A DNA stretch of 64,000 nucleotides. It comes from Bugula neritina. Taxonomy: Eukaryota > Bryozoa > Gymnolaemata > Cheilostomatida > Bugulidae. The position numbers and the translations under genes were made by a program. The first letter of the stretch is position 1, and each line of letters begins with the position of its first letter. The stretch covers positions 667,501 to 731,500 of the forward strand of contig OZ037768.1 of NCBI GenBank assembly GCA_964035545.1, in the 5' to 3' direction. Shown piece by piece: positions 1-13,900 of this stretch. The notes beneath the pieces were generated by a model. The model was not told where the DNA came from and ran no database searches. It saw only the letters and a list, made by a program, of their open reading frames with translations.

Positions 1-1174
1 AGATATGCAGTAGACTGGCACTATAATGAGGGGGGCAACTTCTTACATCGCCAAAACAATTTTCTACAGCAACAACTTTACAGAAAACAAACCTTCTCAG
101 TTGTTCCTGTGATGAAAATATATACTAAAAATTAATAAAAAAAAATATTTCAACAAATTATATGCAAAAATGAAGGCAGAGAGTGATTTCAAGTTATCTC
201 CAGGTGTTTCAAGTTCCGTCAAGTATTTTTAGTTAGTTCAAGTTGTATTTATTATTTCAGGTGTTGATTTATGACAGAAACAAGAGAAAAGGGTGTTTTT
301 AGTTATACCTAGAGTATAATCTTAAGTTATACTCATGTCCTAGAGTATGTCTCAAGTAATACCTGAAGTCTCTTAGGCTATACCTTGAGTATGTGCGTTG
401 AATCTAGTTGGTTCCGTTTCTTAGCTTATCAATGATTTTTATTATATTATGTATAACAGATCAAATCTAATGTGAGGTGAAATTAAATAAATTTTATCAT
501 ATTTTTTATTTAAATTTAAGAAATTTTAATAAAAATAGCTATAACAGCATACGACACTGTAGAAATGCATCATATTATTATAACATATAATATATATGTA
601 TGGCTATAACAGATGAAATTTATTATTATATTTTAAATATAATACTATATAATATTATAAAATGTGATATTTTGAAGGATTTCATGACTGCAAACTTTCT
701 GTCCAATCGGTACCTGCATTATATGCTGGGTAATCCCTCATATAAATATAATACATACGTAGACCTTGTGAAAAGCTTCAAGTTATACATATTTTAAGTA
801 AATTACACAATCCTATATTAAAAGTCATTGTTGTTTTACTAACTCAACTTTGTGTCATTCTACATTGTGTTAGAAATTACCTTACTCTATTATATCATTG
901 CAACTCTCTAACAATATAAATATAGCAATATATCTCGGTACTCTACAATAGCATATATAACAGAATTTTATCACTATTAGTAACAGGAATGAAAGGTCAA
1001 GGTTAAACAGCTTGCTGACTAAGCTAACCCATTAGATTATGCAATATTTACACTCAGTATTTCCATCAGAAGATTATTTTAGTCTATCACCAACTGGTAG
1101 CTGCTAAGAATATATTTGATGTAGTTGGAGTTATCATTCCTTCTACACTGGTTCATTATAGGAATTGTCTACAC
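1..1174. other. AT-rich flank, no gene seen
   Basis: This is the region downstream of the PDE10A-like gene. It is AT-rich with short runs such as ATTATTATAACATATA. The frame at 600-797 has no recognisable protein. Nothing else is supported. Confidence 0.5.
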
Positions 1175-1180
1175 TTTATT
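1175..1180 (-). terminator. Candidate polyadenylation signal of the PDE10A-like gene
   Basis: AATAAA on the minus strand, 70 bp past the PDE stop codon. The position suits a short 3' UTR. AT-rich DNA gives many chance matches, so this rests on position only. Confidence 0.4.
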
Positions 1181-1249
1181 TTCCTCCGCGTGCGTTGAAG
1201 GAAGAGCTGATATGACTAGACGAGTTGGTCTCACACGGTCTACCCTTCA

Positions 1250-1954
1250 CTATAGTTTCAAGTTTCCATTTTTGTCCACCCTACGATTGTTTTTATTGCT
1301 TTCCATAGTTGCCTTCTCTTTGATCTTTTTGTTTGCATCAGCCAGTTCCTGCCACTTGGACAGATTACTCCTAAAACAAGTTTTAATCAAATAGAAACTA
1401 ACACGAGAAGCTAAGAATGGATATTATTATGTTCTCCTGTGAATCTGTTTTTACTTGGACCTGTTGCTAGGTAACGGTAGTAACAACTTTTACTTACAAG
1501 GCTCCGTCAACCATTGGCTTTGATGCTGGTATGATTTGAGCCAGCAACTCATAGCAGGGGAGACAAATGCCAACTATAAACCCAACCTAAAAATATTTTA
1601 ATAGCGATTATCATTAATTTGTTATGTAAGCCGAATTTATGCTAAATTTATAGTAGAATATGTAAACTTGATTGAGCTCAGGGACTGTACTAAGCCTCTT
1701 ACCTGCACATCTCTAAGATTGCATAGCATGAGGCGCTACTGTGATGCAAAACTCACTCACATTTTATCACACTATGTGCTTCTCGACTGTCGAAATTATA
1801 AAACTTACTGTTTTTCTTGTAATAAACAATTTAATGAAAAGCCTAAAAATCTTGAATAGCCTGTGAAACCTACCTGAGATTCAGGCAGCTGATCAGCCTT
1901 AGTTCTATCCATCATAGCAATAGGAGTTATCCCTTGATCTCTTTCCTCATCTCC
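1250..1954 (-). CDS. PDE10A: PDE10A-like exons 20-22, end of catalytic domain and stop
   Basis: Exon 1954-1874 encodes [17 protein letters not shown] and ends in Gln, the invariant purine-clamping glutamine of class I PDEs, whose codon is the last of the exon. Exon 1586-1498 encodes [15 protein letters not shown], the hydrophobic wall following that Gln. The terminal exon 1370-1250 encodes [14 protein letters not shown], a Lys/Asn-rich tail and a TAG stop at 1252-1250. The order and spacing match PDE10A (GDEMKKLGIQPIPMMDR, then QLGF, then NLSQW). Confidence 0.9.
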
Positions 1955-4900
1955 CTAATAGCATATAGAGCAACGCTATACTGTAGTCCCAACTCTTTTC
2001 AGCACAGAGAACAAGCAAGGAAATAGAATAGTTGAACAGACCAAATCTGTACAGATTTTTTGAAATAATTTTGTAAACCTTTGATCTAATTGCAACATTT
2101 AAACATCTCAAGACATGGTTTATTCATGTCGCTATATAACTATATTATGTTATATAGCACATATATACGTATTTATATATACACCGTATATATAAACATA
2201 TAGAACAAAATCAAACTATTTATAGCACATATCTAATCAGAAAAAGACACATTAAACAGAAAAGAGAAAATAGAAAAAATCAAGACATGGCAATCAACAA
2301 AAACAGTATATTTGCTATAAGCTGCAGCCACATTTCTAAATAAAGCAGGTAAAACTACAGCAGGTAAATCTACAGCAGGTAAATCTACAGCAGGTAAAAC
2401 TACAGGTGAAGCATTTGGTTTAAGCTCTCAACTTGCATCACACACTGCATGTAGGTGCCCGCTGACTTATGCTACTTTCAAAGTGAATGTAAATAATCAG
2501 GGATGTAGTGGCACCCATACGGTCCCATACGCCGTATGGCCTAGAAGAAAATAGACTGTTCTAGGCCATACGCCCGTATGGGCATAATTATTTTTGAAAG
2601 ATGATTAGTGCACAGGATAGTTTGGGCATCCTCCCTGAGAATATCATAAATTTCGCTCACAATCTAATTTAAGTTCTTGTTATGTTAATGCTATGTGGGT
2701 GGCATGCGTGTTGCCTACTTGTGATTGTTTAGCCTGAGATTACACTATGAATAATATGCAGCCAATGAACTCAATAATTATTCCAATTATTACAATTATT
2801 CCAGCTCAGTGTATGCAGCTATCAACATTCCATCTTCTCATCTCTACGTGTTCATTGAAGCGCGAAGTGCTGTGCATTGGTGATTACTAAGGAAACAATA
2901 TTTCATTTTCAGTGTATAAATCACTAACTTGTAGAAAATCTATGAAGGCTATTGAAAAGATCAAAAAATTTGCAATGCATAAATTTCTCAGGTTTCCGAC
3001 AGTGTTTGTTCTATTCGAATACCATGCTTTCCTGCTGAGATATTTGGCAGGGATTGAAAAATAAATTTTTCAGGTAAAATTGGCCAAAAATGGGTAGATT
3101 TTTGTCTAACTTTGCAAAAAAATATTGAAAACTCAAAAAAAGCAGGTGCTCTGAGGAACAGAGAGATCTAAAACATGGTTTTTAAATTTTAATTCTAGCA
3201 CAATTAAGTGAGGTTTTATTTTGCGGGACTGAATTCTTATAATATACCAATAATGTGGCCTCAGCAAGGCTGTGACAGCTAGAAGGTTGCCCTCATCTAT
3301 CTTGTGTAGACTTGCATTTTGTCAATAAGCAATGGAATTTGGAAAAAACCAACATGAAATCCAGAAATAAAATCAAAATTTCTTCAAGAAACAGTACCAG
3401 GTGTGTAGGAGAGGCTAATGACAATTTATCACTGAGGTCTACAGGTACTATATACACATTTTGGTCAAAAACCTAGCGTTATTGCATGTTAATTATTAAT
3501 GCAATAAGGTTTTGCAAACTGTACACCACCATAAGTAACCTTTTATGTTTATTGTACTAACGTCTGGCTTTAAATTTAATCATTTTCTAGGTTAACACAT
3601 ATTAAACCTGTCAAATTTGTTCTTTTGGGGTATATTTCGTTGTTGTATCTAGCGGAAGCTCAGGGGTTTTATTTTAAAACCAAGTTAACATACTCTTCTT
3701 GGGTGTGCTTTATTGTGTGTAAGGAGGTGTGGCGGTATCACCTTATGGATTAGACTAGTACTCTAATAAACTCCAAATAGTTTTTCAACCAATTTCTGCT
3801 TGCCAATGAGTTATCAATTCAAATTGCTCTTTATAAATAACTAACACACATTTTCTGATTAGCAATCTTCCTCTGTTCTGATCTATTATTCTTTTTCTGT
3901 GCACGGCAGTGTATTAGTTATTTAAAGTAATCAGGTTGCATTTGGAGAGCACTTGTTACCTGCCTCTATCCTTCCATCTTTTTGAGATATTCAGCAATTT
4001 TTCTGTACAGGTTGGACTTAGTGTCAGGACAAACCTAACTGCAGTTGAGTAAGACTACATTACATTACATTACAGTCAAAAGGTATGGGACAAGACTGAA
4101 TATTTATATAGTTTGCAGCAATGCCCAGTCGTCATGTAGCTGGTATGAAAATAATAGTGAGGTGCACATTTCAACAAAGATTTTTTTCAGAAGAATTATA
4201 ATTCACAATAGCTTTAAATTGCATAAATTTGCATCAAAAGCGCTCTGAGGGCTTCGGCGGCCGGGGCGCTGCCCCGGACCCCGCTGGGGGCCTGGGCGGC
4301 CCCCTGGACCCCCGGCCTGAGAGTATGGCCTAGAATATTTTTGCCACTACATCCCTGTAAATAATGCTTTACTGTAGAGTATAAACTAGAAACTCATTTC
4401 TGGAGTCGTCTTTTCTCTGAGCAAACTAAATGACAATAGCAAGTAGCAAGCAACAGTCAATGGGCAACTAGCATGCTGTCGCCCTCCTATGATTGGCTGA
4501 GAATAGAGCACCTGCTGCCAGAACTCCTCCATGATGACGTGCACAAGCTGCGTACACGTAGACCAGGGCTTGTACATGGAACACAGGTCGGCAGCGGTCA
4601 TACTGTGATACATGACAGCATGTCTGCAATATACACAACGCTGACACATTTAGTGTCGTATGCTACTATATTCAGCAGACGTCTTCTGGCTGCCTGGGAG
4701 CCTCTGTGCTGTGTGAGTTTTAGAAAGGAGGGTACAGCACAATAGCTTTCTACCACCATCTCTCTACCTCCTCTTTACCACCACCCTCTCTACCGCCTCT
4801 CTCTCTACCACTCTCTACCACCACCCTCTATACCACCGCTCTCTCTCTACCACTCTCTCTACCACTCTCTACCACCACCTCTCTACCTCCTCTCTACCAC

Positions 4901-7900
4901 CACTCACTCCACCACCTCTCTACCACTCTCTCTACCACCACTCTACCACCACTCTCTATACCACTACCTCTCTACCACCATCTCTCTAACATTCTCTCTA
5001 CCACCTCTCTACCACCATTCAGTTCTAAAAACACTATTCTCTCTACCACCAACACCATTGGTTGTCAAAGTCACATGGTTTCTGTTGCAGGTATCAGTTC
5101 TGTACGCTACGTATCTCCGACAGAATTTGTGAAAGCTATTTTAATCTCAGCATTTACATCTTTATAAGAACTCTTTGAAAAGTAAAACATTTAAATCAAT
5201 ATTTAATCAATATTCATTGAACTGCAGAGTTAATTGATTGGTTAGTGATTAGATGGCAGAATTGGACAGAACTTAAGCATGCAACAGCAAGCATGAGAGT
5301 AGCAGGTTATTTCAGCAAAGGTCAAGGTGAACAGAGTAACAATATGAAAGAAGGTATAGCAAGACGTCACAATAACAGGTAACTATGCCATTTCAGAGTA
5401 GCTTCAAATACTTGCAGCTTGTGACTCAATACTGTGAAAAGCACCTGCAGGCACCTGCAGGCATGATCAAAGACACACCGGTTGTCAGTGCACGTGCAAG
5501 TATTTGCATGTCATTGCAAGCACCTGTAAGCCACTGCAAGCATTTGTCAGTTGTTGGCGGGTGAGTTGCGCCAATACCTGAGAATAGAACTCTTCAAAGA
5601 TAACCTGAACAGTTTCACGTTGATAGTGCCATGGCTTAGTGCTGGCACACAGGTCAGCACCTGTCATCATGACCGCTTGCAGCGTGTGCCTGTATAGATT
5701 ATGTTACATTACTCTTGATTGGCCATCCCAATACGTGAGTCGACCATACAGTACCAAGAATTCAAAACCAATATCAAGGATCAGCTCATTCAACTTTTGA
5801 ACAACAACTACTAGTTAGTATAAGTTACTAGTAACTCGTTACTAGTAGCTACTATAACTCGACTGCACCATAACTATAAATGTACAATGTTAATTTACAC
5901 ATTACTCTGGAAGTGAGATTACATGCGGAGTTATCCTACATTGCTTGGACATACAAAAGAAATGATTAATGAATTTTTAAAAAAACACCAAAAAGGTCCA
6001 GTAAACGGAGTCTGATAAAAGTGTGTCAGGTAAATAAACTCACCTGTGTTCAATGCTTTTCCAGTTGAACTCTTTGCTGTCTTGCCATTCTTTTAATTTA
6101 GCCTTGTTTCCAAAAAATAACGCTAGATCTGTGGCTAGAATGCAGTCTTTAATATACCTCAATACCTAAAAGTTTTGATCCCAGATTACAACTTCACATG
6201 AATTTATATTAGGCTTCATGCTCTCACATGCGAAGGTGGCTTTGAGCGTAAAAATCTGTATCTCCTTTTTGTTTTTCGGGTGTTGATACAGTGAATAATG
6301 TATCACATGATTGAATAATGTGCCATACTATTAAATAATGTGTCAGGCACTTAAATAATGTATCACACTATTAAATAATGTATCATACTATTAAATAAGG
6401 TATCACACTATTAAAATGACGTGTCACATTATCCTAGAGATGTTACTTTGTAGCATTCAGAACTCAAAAGATCTTTTGTTTCTCATTCTGTGTTATAAAA
6501 CTTAAATCGATGAGCAAACTGGAGTACACTTACTGACCCTTTTTTATATTTTGAATAAAATCTAATCCAGACTCACGGTTTTGTACTCTTCTGAAGTGAA
6601 TTCCTTGAGAATGTTGTGATTGTCTTGCTGGAGTATGGAGACGGTTTGGTTGAAGTGGTGGTGCTCCATGACAGACGTTGTGTAGATGGCGGCCAGTGGT
6701 GAGGCGCTCTTCACCATAAACGCATTTGTCTTTCCTCGATGATCCAAATCATGGCAGAGGCAAGCAACAAACAAGGCAAGTGACTGCAAAGGAGATAAAC
6801 TTAGTAGAGATAGTGTCAGAGTTAAAGTATGCTCACAGCGACACAAACATATCTCAGTCACATGCTACGCACTATTTAGATTTCCAACATACTTCTAGCT
6901 AACAGAATGAAGTGTGCAGAGTAAACGAGTCATTAGATGACGTATGCAGCCAGAGAGCTGGCAGTGAAAAAACAACTCTTTAAAGTTACCTCTAGTTGAG
7001 TGAAGCTATGCTCTTGTGTCTTTAGAATACAATACATGGCGTGTGCGACAGAGAAAGCGTGATCCCAGTTGTGATACGGTACCTTCCGGTAATTCTTCTT
7101 TACTGTCAGTGTGAACCTGTACAACCGACTCAAGTCAAACCTGCAGAAACAAAAAGACATACTATTGTTCAAGATCACTATATATTTCTCAAGGACACAA
7201 AACATTTAGCAACGACTCTGTGCGCTACTCAAGGTCATTGTGTACTACTCATAGTCACTGTGTATTACTCAAAGTCACTGTGTACTACTCAAAGTCACGG
7301 AGTACTACTCAAGGTTATTGTGTACTACTCAAGGTAACTGTGTACTATTCAAGGTCACTTCACTCACTTTTCAAGGCCGAAGAGATCTTTGAACATGTAG
7401 ACAACATGAAGAGACTTCTGCTCCTCTTCAATAGACCAGGGAGAGAAGGTGAACTTTGGAATGTCCTCCACCTGTAACAGCATCACATTTCAGTGAGCGA
7501 TACTTTTTACATAAATTCTTCTCTTTTTCTACTTGTTTTGCTGTCTACACACTAGTGATATACTGTCTATACACTAGTGATATACTGTCTATACACTAGA
7601 GATATACTGTCTATACACTAGAGATATACAGTCTACACACTAGAGATATACTGTCTACACACTAGAGATATACTGTCTAAACACTAGAGATATACTGTCT
7701 ATACACTAGAGATATACTGTCTATACACTAGTGATATACTGTCTACACACTAGTGATATACTGTCTATACACTAAAGATATATTGTCTATACACTAGAGA
7801 TATACTGTATACACACTAGAGATATACTAACCACTTACACACCACCCACCTGGCGACCACAGGGCATAGGTAAACTCTTAAGTTTAATATATTCCTCTTC

Positions 7901-10900
7901 ACTGCACTGATTGTGGTACGACAGCACCTCTAGGGCTACTTTGTATTTCTGTTCTGACTTTCTGATTTTATCATAGAGCTGTAACGGTATACATTAGATA
8001 AATATTTTATAGAGCTGTAACGGTATACATTAGATAAATATTTTATAGAGCTGTAACGGTATACATTAGATAAATATATCATAGAGCTGTAACGGTATAT
8101 ATTAGATAACTATATCATAGAGCTGTAACGGTATATATTAGATAAATATATCATAGAGCTGTAACGGTATACATTAGATAACTATATCGTAGAGCTGTAA
8201 CGGCATATATTGGATGAACATATCATTTATTCTATAAACATTTTCATTATATAATAATTATTTTATAATATGTAATAATGAGTATTGTAAGGCACAATAA
8301 TTCAGAGAAAACATTTACACAAAATTAAAATAAGCATTGGCGTAGCACCATGTGGATGTATGAAAATATGCAACAACGTTGAGAAGCACCTTGGCATGAT
8401 GCAGCGCTAGCCCACAATACACTGCAAACGTCTCAAAAGATTCCTCGTCTGTTTTAGTGAAAGTTCCTTGCAGCTTGTTTACCATCTGGACGACTCCAAA
8501 GATGCTGCCTCTGATCCGGATGGGCATGCAGAGGAGAGACTTAGTCTTGTATCCTGTCTTTAGGTCAACGTCCCGGTTAAACCTCTCGTCTTGATATGCA
8601 TCAGCGATGTTCAGGGTTTCCCCTGTCGTAGCCACAAACCCAGCCACACCCACGTCCATTGGAAACCTGCCAAAAATTTAATCATGAGAGGAAAACTGCA
8701 GCAAATAGTAACAGTAAAAGAATAAAGCTAAAATGATTATTATATTATGCTGTATTATATTATATTGCTACGTGTATTATATAGTATAATATTGTGCTTC
8801 AATATTAATATTATATTGTTTTAGTATTATACTTTCATTTTATGACATTTCTATATCATCATATAGATATGCTATCATATCATATCATCATATAGATATG
8901 CTATCATATCATATCATCATATAGATATGCTATCATATCATATCATCATATAGATATGCTATCATATCATATCATCATATAGATATGCTATCATATCATA
9001 TCATCATATAGATATGCTATCATATCATATCATCATATAGATATGCTATCATATCATATCATCATATAGATATGCTATCATATCATATCACCATATAGAT
9101 ATGCTATCATATCATATCATCATATAGATATGCTATCATATCATATCATATCATCATATAGATATGCTATCATATCATATCATCATATAGATATGCTATC
9201 ATATCATATCACCATATAGATATGCTATTATATCATATCATATCATCATATAGATATGCTATCATATCATATCATCATATAGATATGCTATTATATCATA
9301 TCATATCATCATATAGATATGCTATCATATCATATCACCATATAGATATGCTATCATATCATATCATCATATAGATATGCTATCATATCATATCATATCA
9401 TATCACAGTACCTGATCTCCTTGGCGCAAGGGTTCGACTCATGGGCAGACGATCCCGTGTCAAATATTCTAGCATACAGTTCCTTAGTCACTGTGTCCAG
9501 GAGAAAGAGGGATGCTCTGTCAGCCCTCACCAATCTTTTAGCAAAGTCCTAACAATAAAATACTAATAGTACAGGCTAATAGTAATAATATAAGCTAATA
9601 GTACTAGTACAGGCTAATGGTAATAATATGTAGGCTAATAGTACTAGTACAGGCTAATAGTAATAATATAAGCTAATAGTAATAATATAAGCTAATGGTA
9701 ATAGTACAGGCTAATAGAAATATAACAGGCTAATGGTAATAGTATAAGCTAATAGTAATAATATCTAGGCTAATGGTAATAGTACAGGCTAATAGTAATA
9801 ATATAAGCTAATAGTAATAATATAAGCTAATGGTAATAGTACAGGCTAATAGAAATATAACAGGCTAATGGTAATAGTATAAGCTAATAGTAATAATATC
9901 TAGGCTAATGGTAATAGTACTAGTTTAGGCTAATATATTATTGCTATAATAAAAGTATACATTAAGATACCCACCATTATCTTCATGATCACTGTATCCA
10001 TACTGACGATGTCTTGAAATATATTCCTGAAATATCACAAATGATAACAAAATAAAATTTAAGTAATAAAAGAAAATTATCTGCTCACATTGTTGAGAAA
10101 TTCACTTGTCAGCCAATCATATCAGTTGTTAGAGAATAGAACACAAGACTTACTTAGTCACAGCCAATCATAGCGGTTGTTAGAGAACAGCACATAAGAC
10201 TTACTTAGTCACAGCTAGGAGAAACTCATTAAGCTTGCGCTGTCTCGCCACATCACTCTGTAGCTGTAACAGTTTTCAAAATTAGATTTAGTGACAATAA
10301 ATTCATCAAACTTATTATTTTTAAAATTAAATGCAGTCTACACTGTAGGCATTGAGGATATTAAAAACTGATATCGCAATGCAGCTACTGATTTGCTACT
10401 AACTCGCTACTAACTCGCTACTAACTCGCTACTAACTCGCTACTAACTCGCTACTAACTCGCTACTAACTCGCTACTAACTCGCTACTAACTCGCTACTA
10501 ACTCGCTACTAACTCGCTACTAACTGGCTACTAACTGGCTACTAACTCGCTACTAACTCGCTACTAACTCGCTACTAACTCGCTACTAACTCGCTACTAA
10601 CTCGCTACTAACTCGCTACTAACTCGCTACTAACTCGCTACTAACTCGCTACTAACTCGCTACTAACTCTCTACTAACTCTCTACTAACTCGCTACTAAC
10701 TCGCTACTAACTCGCTACTAACTCGCTACTAACTCGCTACTATAACTCGCTACTAACTCGCTACTAACTCGCTACTAACTCGCTACTAACTCGCTACTAA
10801 CTCGCTACTAACTCGCTACTAACTCGCTACTAACTCGCTACTAACTCGCTACTAACTCGCTACTAACTCGCTACTAACTCGCTACTCTAGCTCTCAAAGT

Positions 10901-13900
10901 AACACATGAATAGTAAATATAGCTGTGCTCTTCCTTTAATTACGTGCAGTTAGAAAGTGAAATAGAAAGACAGCAAATAACATATAAAAGTTGATACATG
11001 TCTCAATAGTCAGCACTGTATAGGAGCAGAATCAGTGTATCTTTGACATTGTGCTATCTTATAACAAATTATCTGCATGTTTATACTTTTTAGCTCATGA
11101 GCTTTAATTCAGTGGTTCACTTTTACTAATTCACATGTATATTACTGATCAAATATGTATTATTCCAGCTGCTTATTTTGAAATATTGTTAATAACAACA
11201 AAAGTAGAGTTACAATGTTATAAAACATGACTCTGAAGTACTCTCAATAGTATTTGTACAACAGAAGTTTAGCCAGATTGTATTTATATAAATTGAACTA
11301 TTTTATATAATAAATGACAAAAAATTTCTCAAGTCTAATTAAACATAATGCCATGATAAGTTAACTTCAATGTACATTGATTCAATGACTCATATCTGAA
11401 GATGCATGAGTTTAGACCACTGAGACATGCATGGGTAACAGTAACAAAGCGTTAGTACGGGAGTAAATTATTCCAAATAACTTCTACAGAAATGTTGCTG
11501 TCTGTTTTATTTTTCCTTCGAAATTGAAGTTACTAATTTAATGATTGAATGAGAGAAACTGATTTGAAGTACCTCAGTGTAGTTGGAAGCTATACTCCCC
11601 CACAGAATAATGCTGCCGCTCGTCTAGACAAAAGAAAAATAGTTAATTAAATTTCATATTAAGAAAAGCATTGCATTGAGGTGTGCAAGGAAAACTGGGT
11701 TTCAAAATGAACGGCAGCATCGGTTTCAGACAGCAGCGCAAGAACTACTAGACAGCTAAGCAAATCAGAGTGCTAGACTATCTATTCACACAAAAGTTAG
11801 GGCAGCACGCGACAAACGTGTAAACACAGTATCATGGCAACCAACAGCTCAGACATGGTTGCCATGACAACAGACTGCAGACGTGTAAACACAGAATCAT
11901 GGCCAAATGCTGCCGACGCCTAAATTACCTGGATACTTCTAAATAGGACCAAAGACCAGCCGTTAAACGCTGCCACCACCTTAGGAAAACAATGATACAT
12001 ATGTATGTAGACTGATAGTCAGCGTTACAATAGTGTAGAGTGCTGTGAAACCAGAGAATGTGCGGAAAACACATGCTGAAATAAATGTATATATATTTAT
12101 ATATATCTATCAATAACACTTTGCATTGAGCAAAGTTTCTCTGATAATCTGAACAGGAAATGGTGTTAGACGAGTTTAATGAGTCACAAGTGCAGATATG
12201 ATTGGGTGTTCCTATTGCATCTGCTAATGGTTGATTGGCCAGATCAGCACTGCTCTCCTAATGTCATCACAAGTATTATTGGTCAAAATGATGTAACACT
12301 GAAAGCCGTTGGTGTAAAACTAAGCTGTTTGGGAATGGATCAAAACTCAATTCAATATAGTCAGTGACCTTTAACTCAACACAAGTAACTGTTTATAAGT
12401 TCAAAAGTGTAATTGAGGTACATGTCGTGTTTTCAGCTATGAAGCCTCTATCCCTGATAATCTGATTGCTACAAGCTTGTGGAAATAAAGCAGTTATGCT
12501 TAGACAAATAGTTATTTGACTAGTAAAATTCTCTTATTTTCAATCAGGTGGGAATCAAACAAATCTCAAGATTAGCTAAGTTTTTAGTGTTACTATTTTT
12601 CTTTAAATCAAATTGGTATTTGATTGATTGAAAAGGCAGGTATACTGAGTACCATGACATCTAAAGGTTGCTCTGCCTGATCACTCTTCCTGGTTGCTAG
12701 TTCTTGGGAAGTGGGATCAATTTATAGAGGAACAAAATATGTTCGCTTCCCTTAAAGTTTGTTGTTACTCAGGCTAATTTATATGTAGCTAGAAAGGACA
12801 ACTCCCAATGACTACAGAGGTACCATTTTATTAACTCTAATATTTCTATCCTTTAGATTTCAGTCTAATCCTTTAAGTTGGTTAAGAAGTAAAGTGCATT
12901 TAGAATGTCAATAACCAAGGCTAGGCTACATGAGAAAGTAACTCCATAACATTAGTACCTGTTCATCCATTTCTGTGAAGGGTGCACGACCTTCTCTCCG
13001 GTATAACTCCACAACCCCTGGAATAATATAAAGTATAATATAGTAAGCTGTGCAGACGTCTGCAAGCTGATGTTCTGCTGTAGAATGACTCACTCACCAG
13101 TAACTCTGTCATCAGAGTCCAGTATAGGTTGAGCCAGAACCGAGTGTATCTGTCCATTCATGTGATCTATACCAAGTGGGTGTTTCCTGTCAGCCTACAA
13201 CACAAAGTCCTTGAACTCATACAGTTCAATAAGCAGACAACACGCAGGTAACCAAGTTTAGTTTTACTCTTGTGTTCCTTACTATAGTGTTTATAGCAAA
13301 ATACTGATGCTGATTTCAAGTTACATGACTGTGAGTTGAAATAGTAAACTTTATCACCAACATTTTTGGTTCGGACATATTACTTCCACTTAAAAACTGT
13401 CCATTTGTAAGTTGACTAAAAATGTAAAACTAAACTGCAATTCTTAAGGATGCAGATATTAAAAAATTACAGTAAGCGATCAATAATAAAATTATGACAA
13501 ATCAATTGAAGTTGAAGCAAACTTTACCTCTTGAGAAAAGAGAAAACCTTGGTCCAGTTTCTCCAACTGTTTAATTATTATGATTGCAACATTACTACAG
13601 GAAATCCGTGAATCAGACTAAGGAAATCCCATAACAAAAACTCTTTTTATATATTTACTTAGTGAACCGACTTTTTAAATTGCAACCACAATGAAATAGC
13701 AAGTAGCATTTAACAGAGATGAAAACACTAGCGAGTTGAGTTGGCCGATAAGATAATTGCACTGAGTTCTCCACTCACTCACAATGATGTCTAATGTACT
13801 CACTAGGGAGGCTGCATTTTGTATGCGTATACACTTTCTACACCAAGCTGCATATGCCGAGAGGGTGTGACCCGGGCCAACCGGCTGTGAAAATGTCGTA

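Noticed and set aside
1125-1394. 89-codon plus-strand frame with a hydrophobic stretch
   Set aside because: It is antisense to the PDE terminal exon and its intron, which is strongly supported by homology and phase.
7140-8666. PDE11A, PDE5 or PDE2 identity for the phosphodiesterase
   Set aside because: GAF-B ([12 protein letters not shown], then FTKTDE), the exon 15-16 region and the GDE...PIAMMDR segment fit PDE10A better. A phylogeny would confirm.
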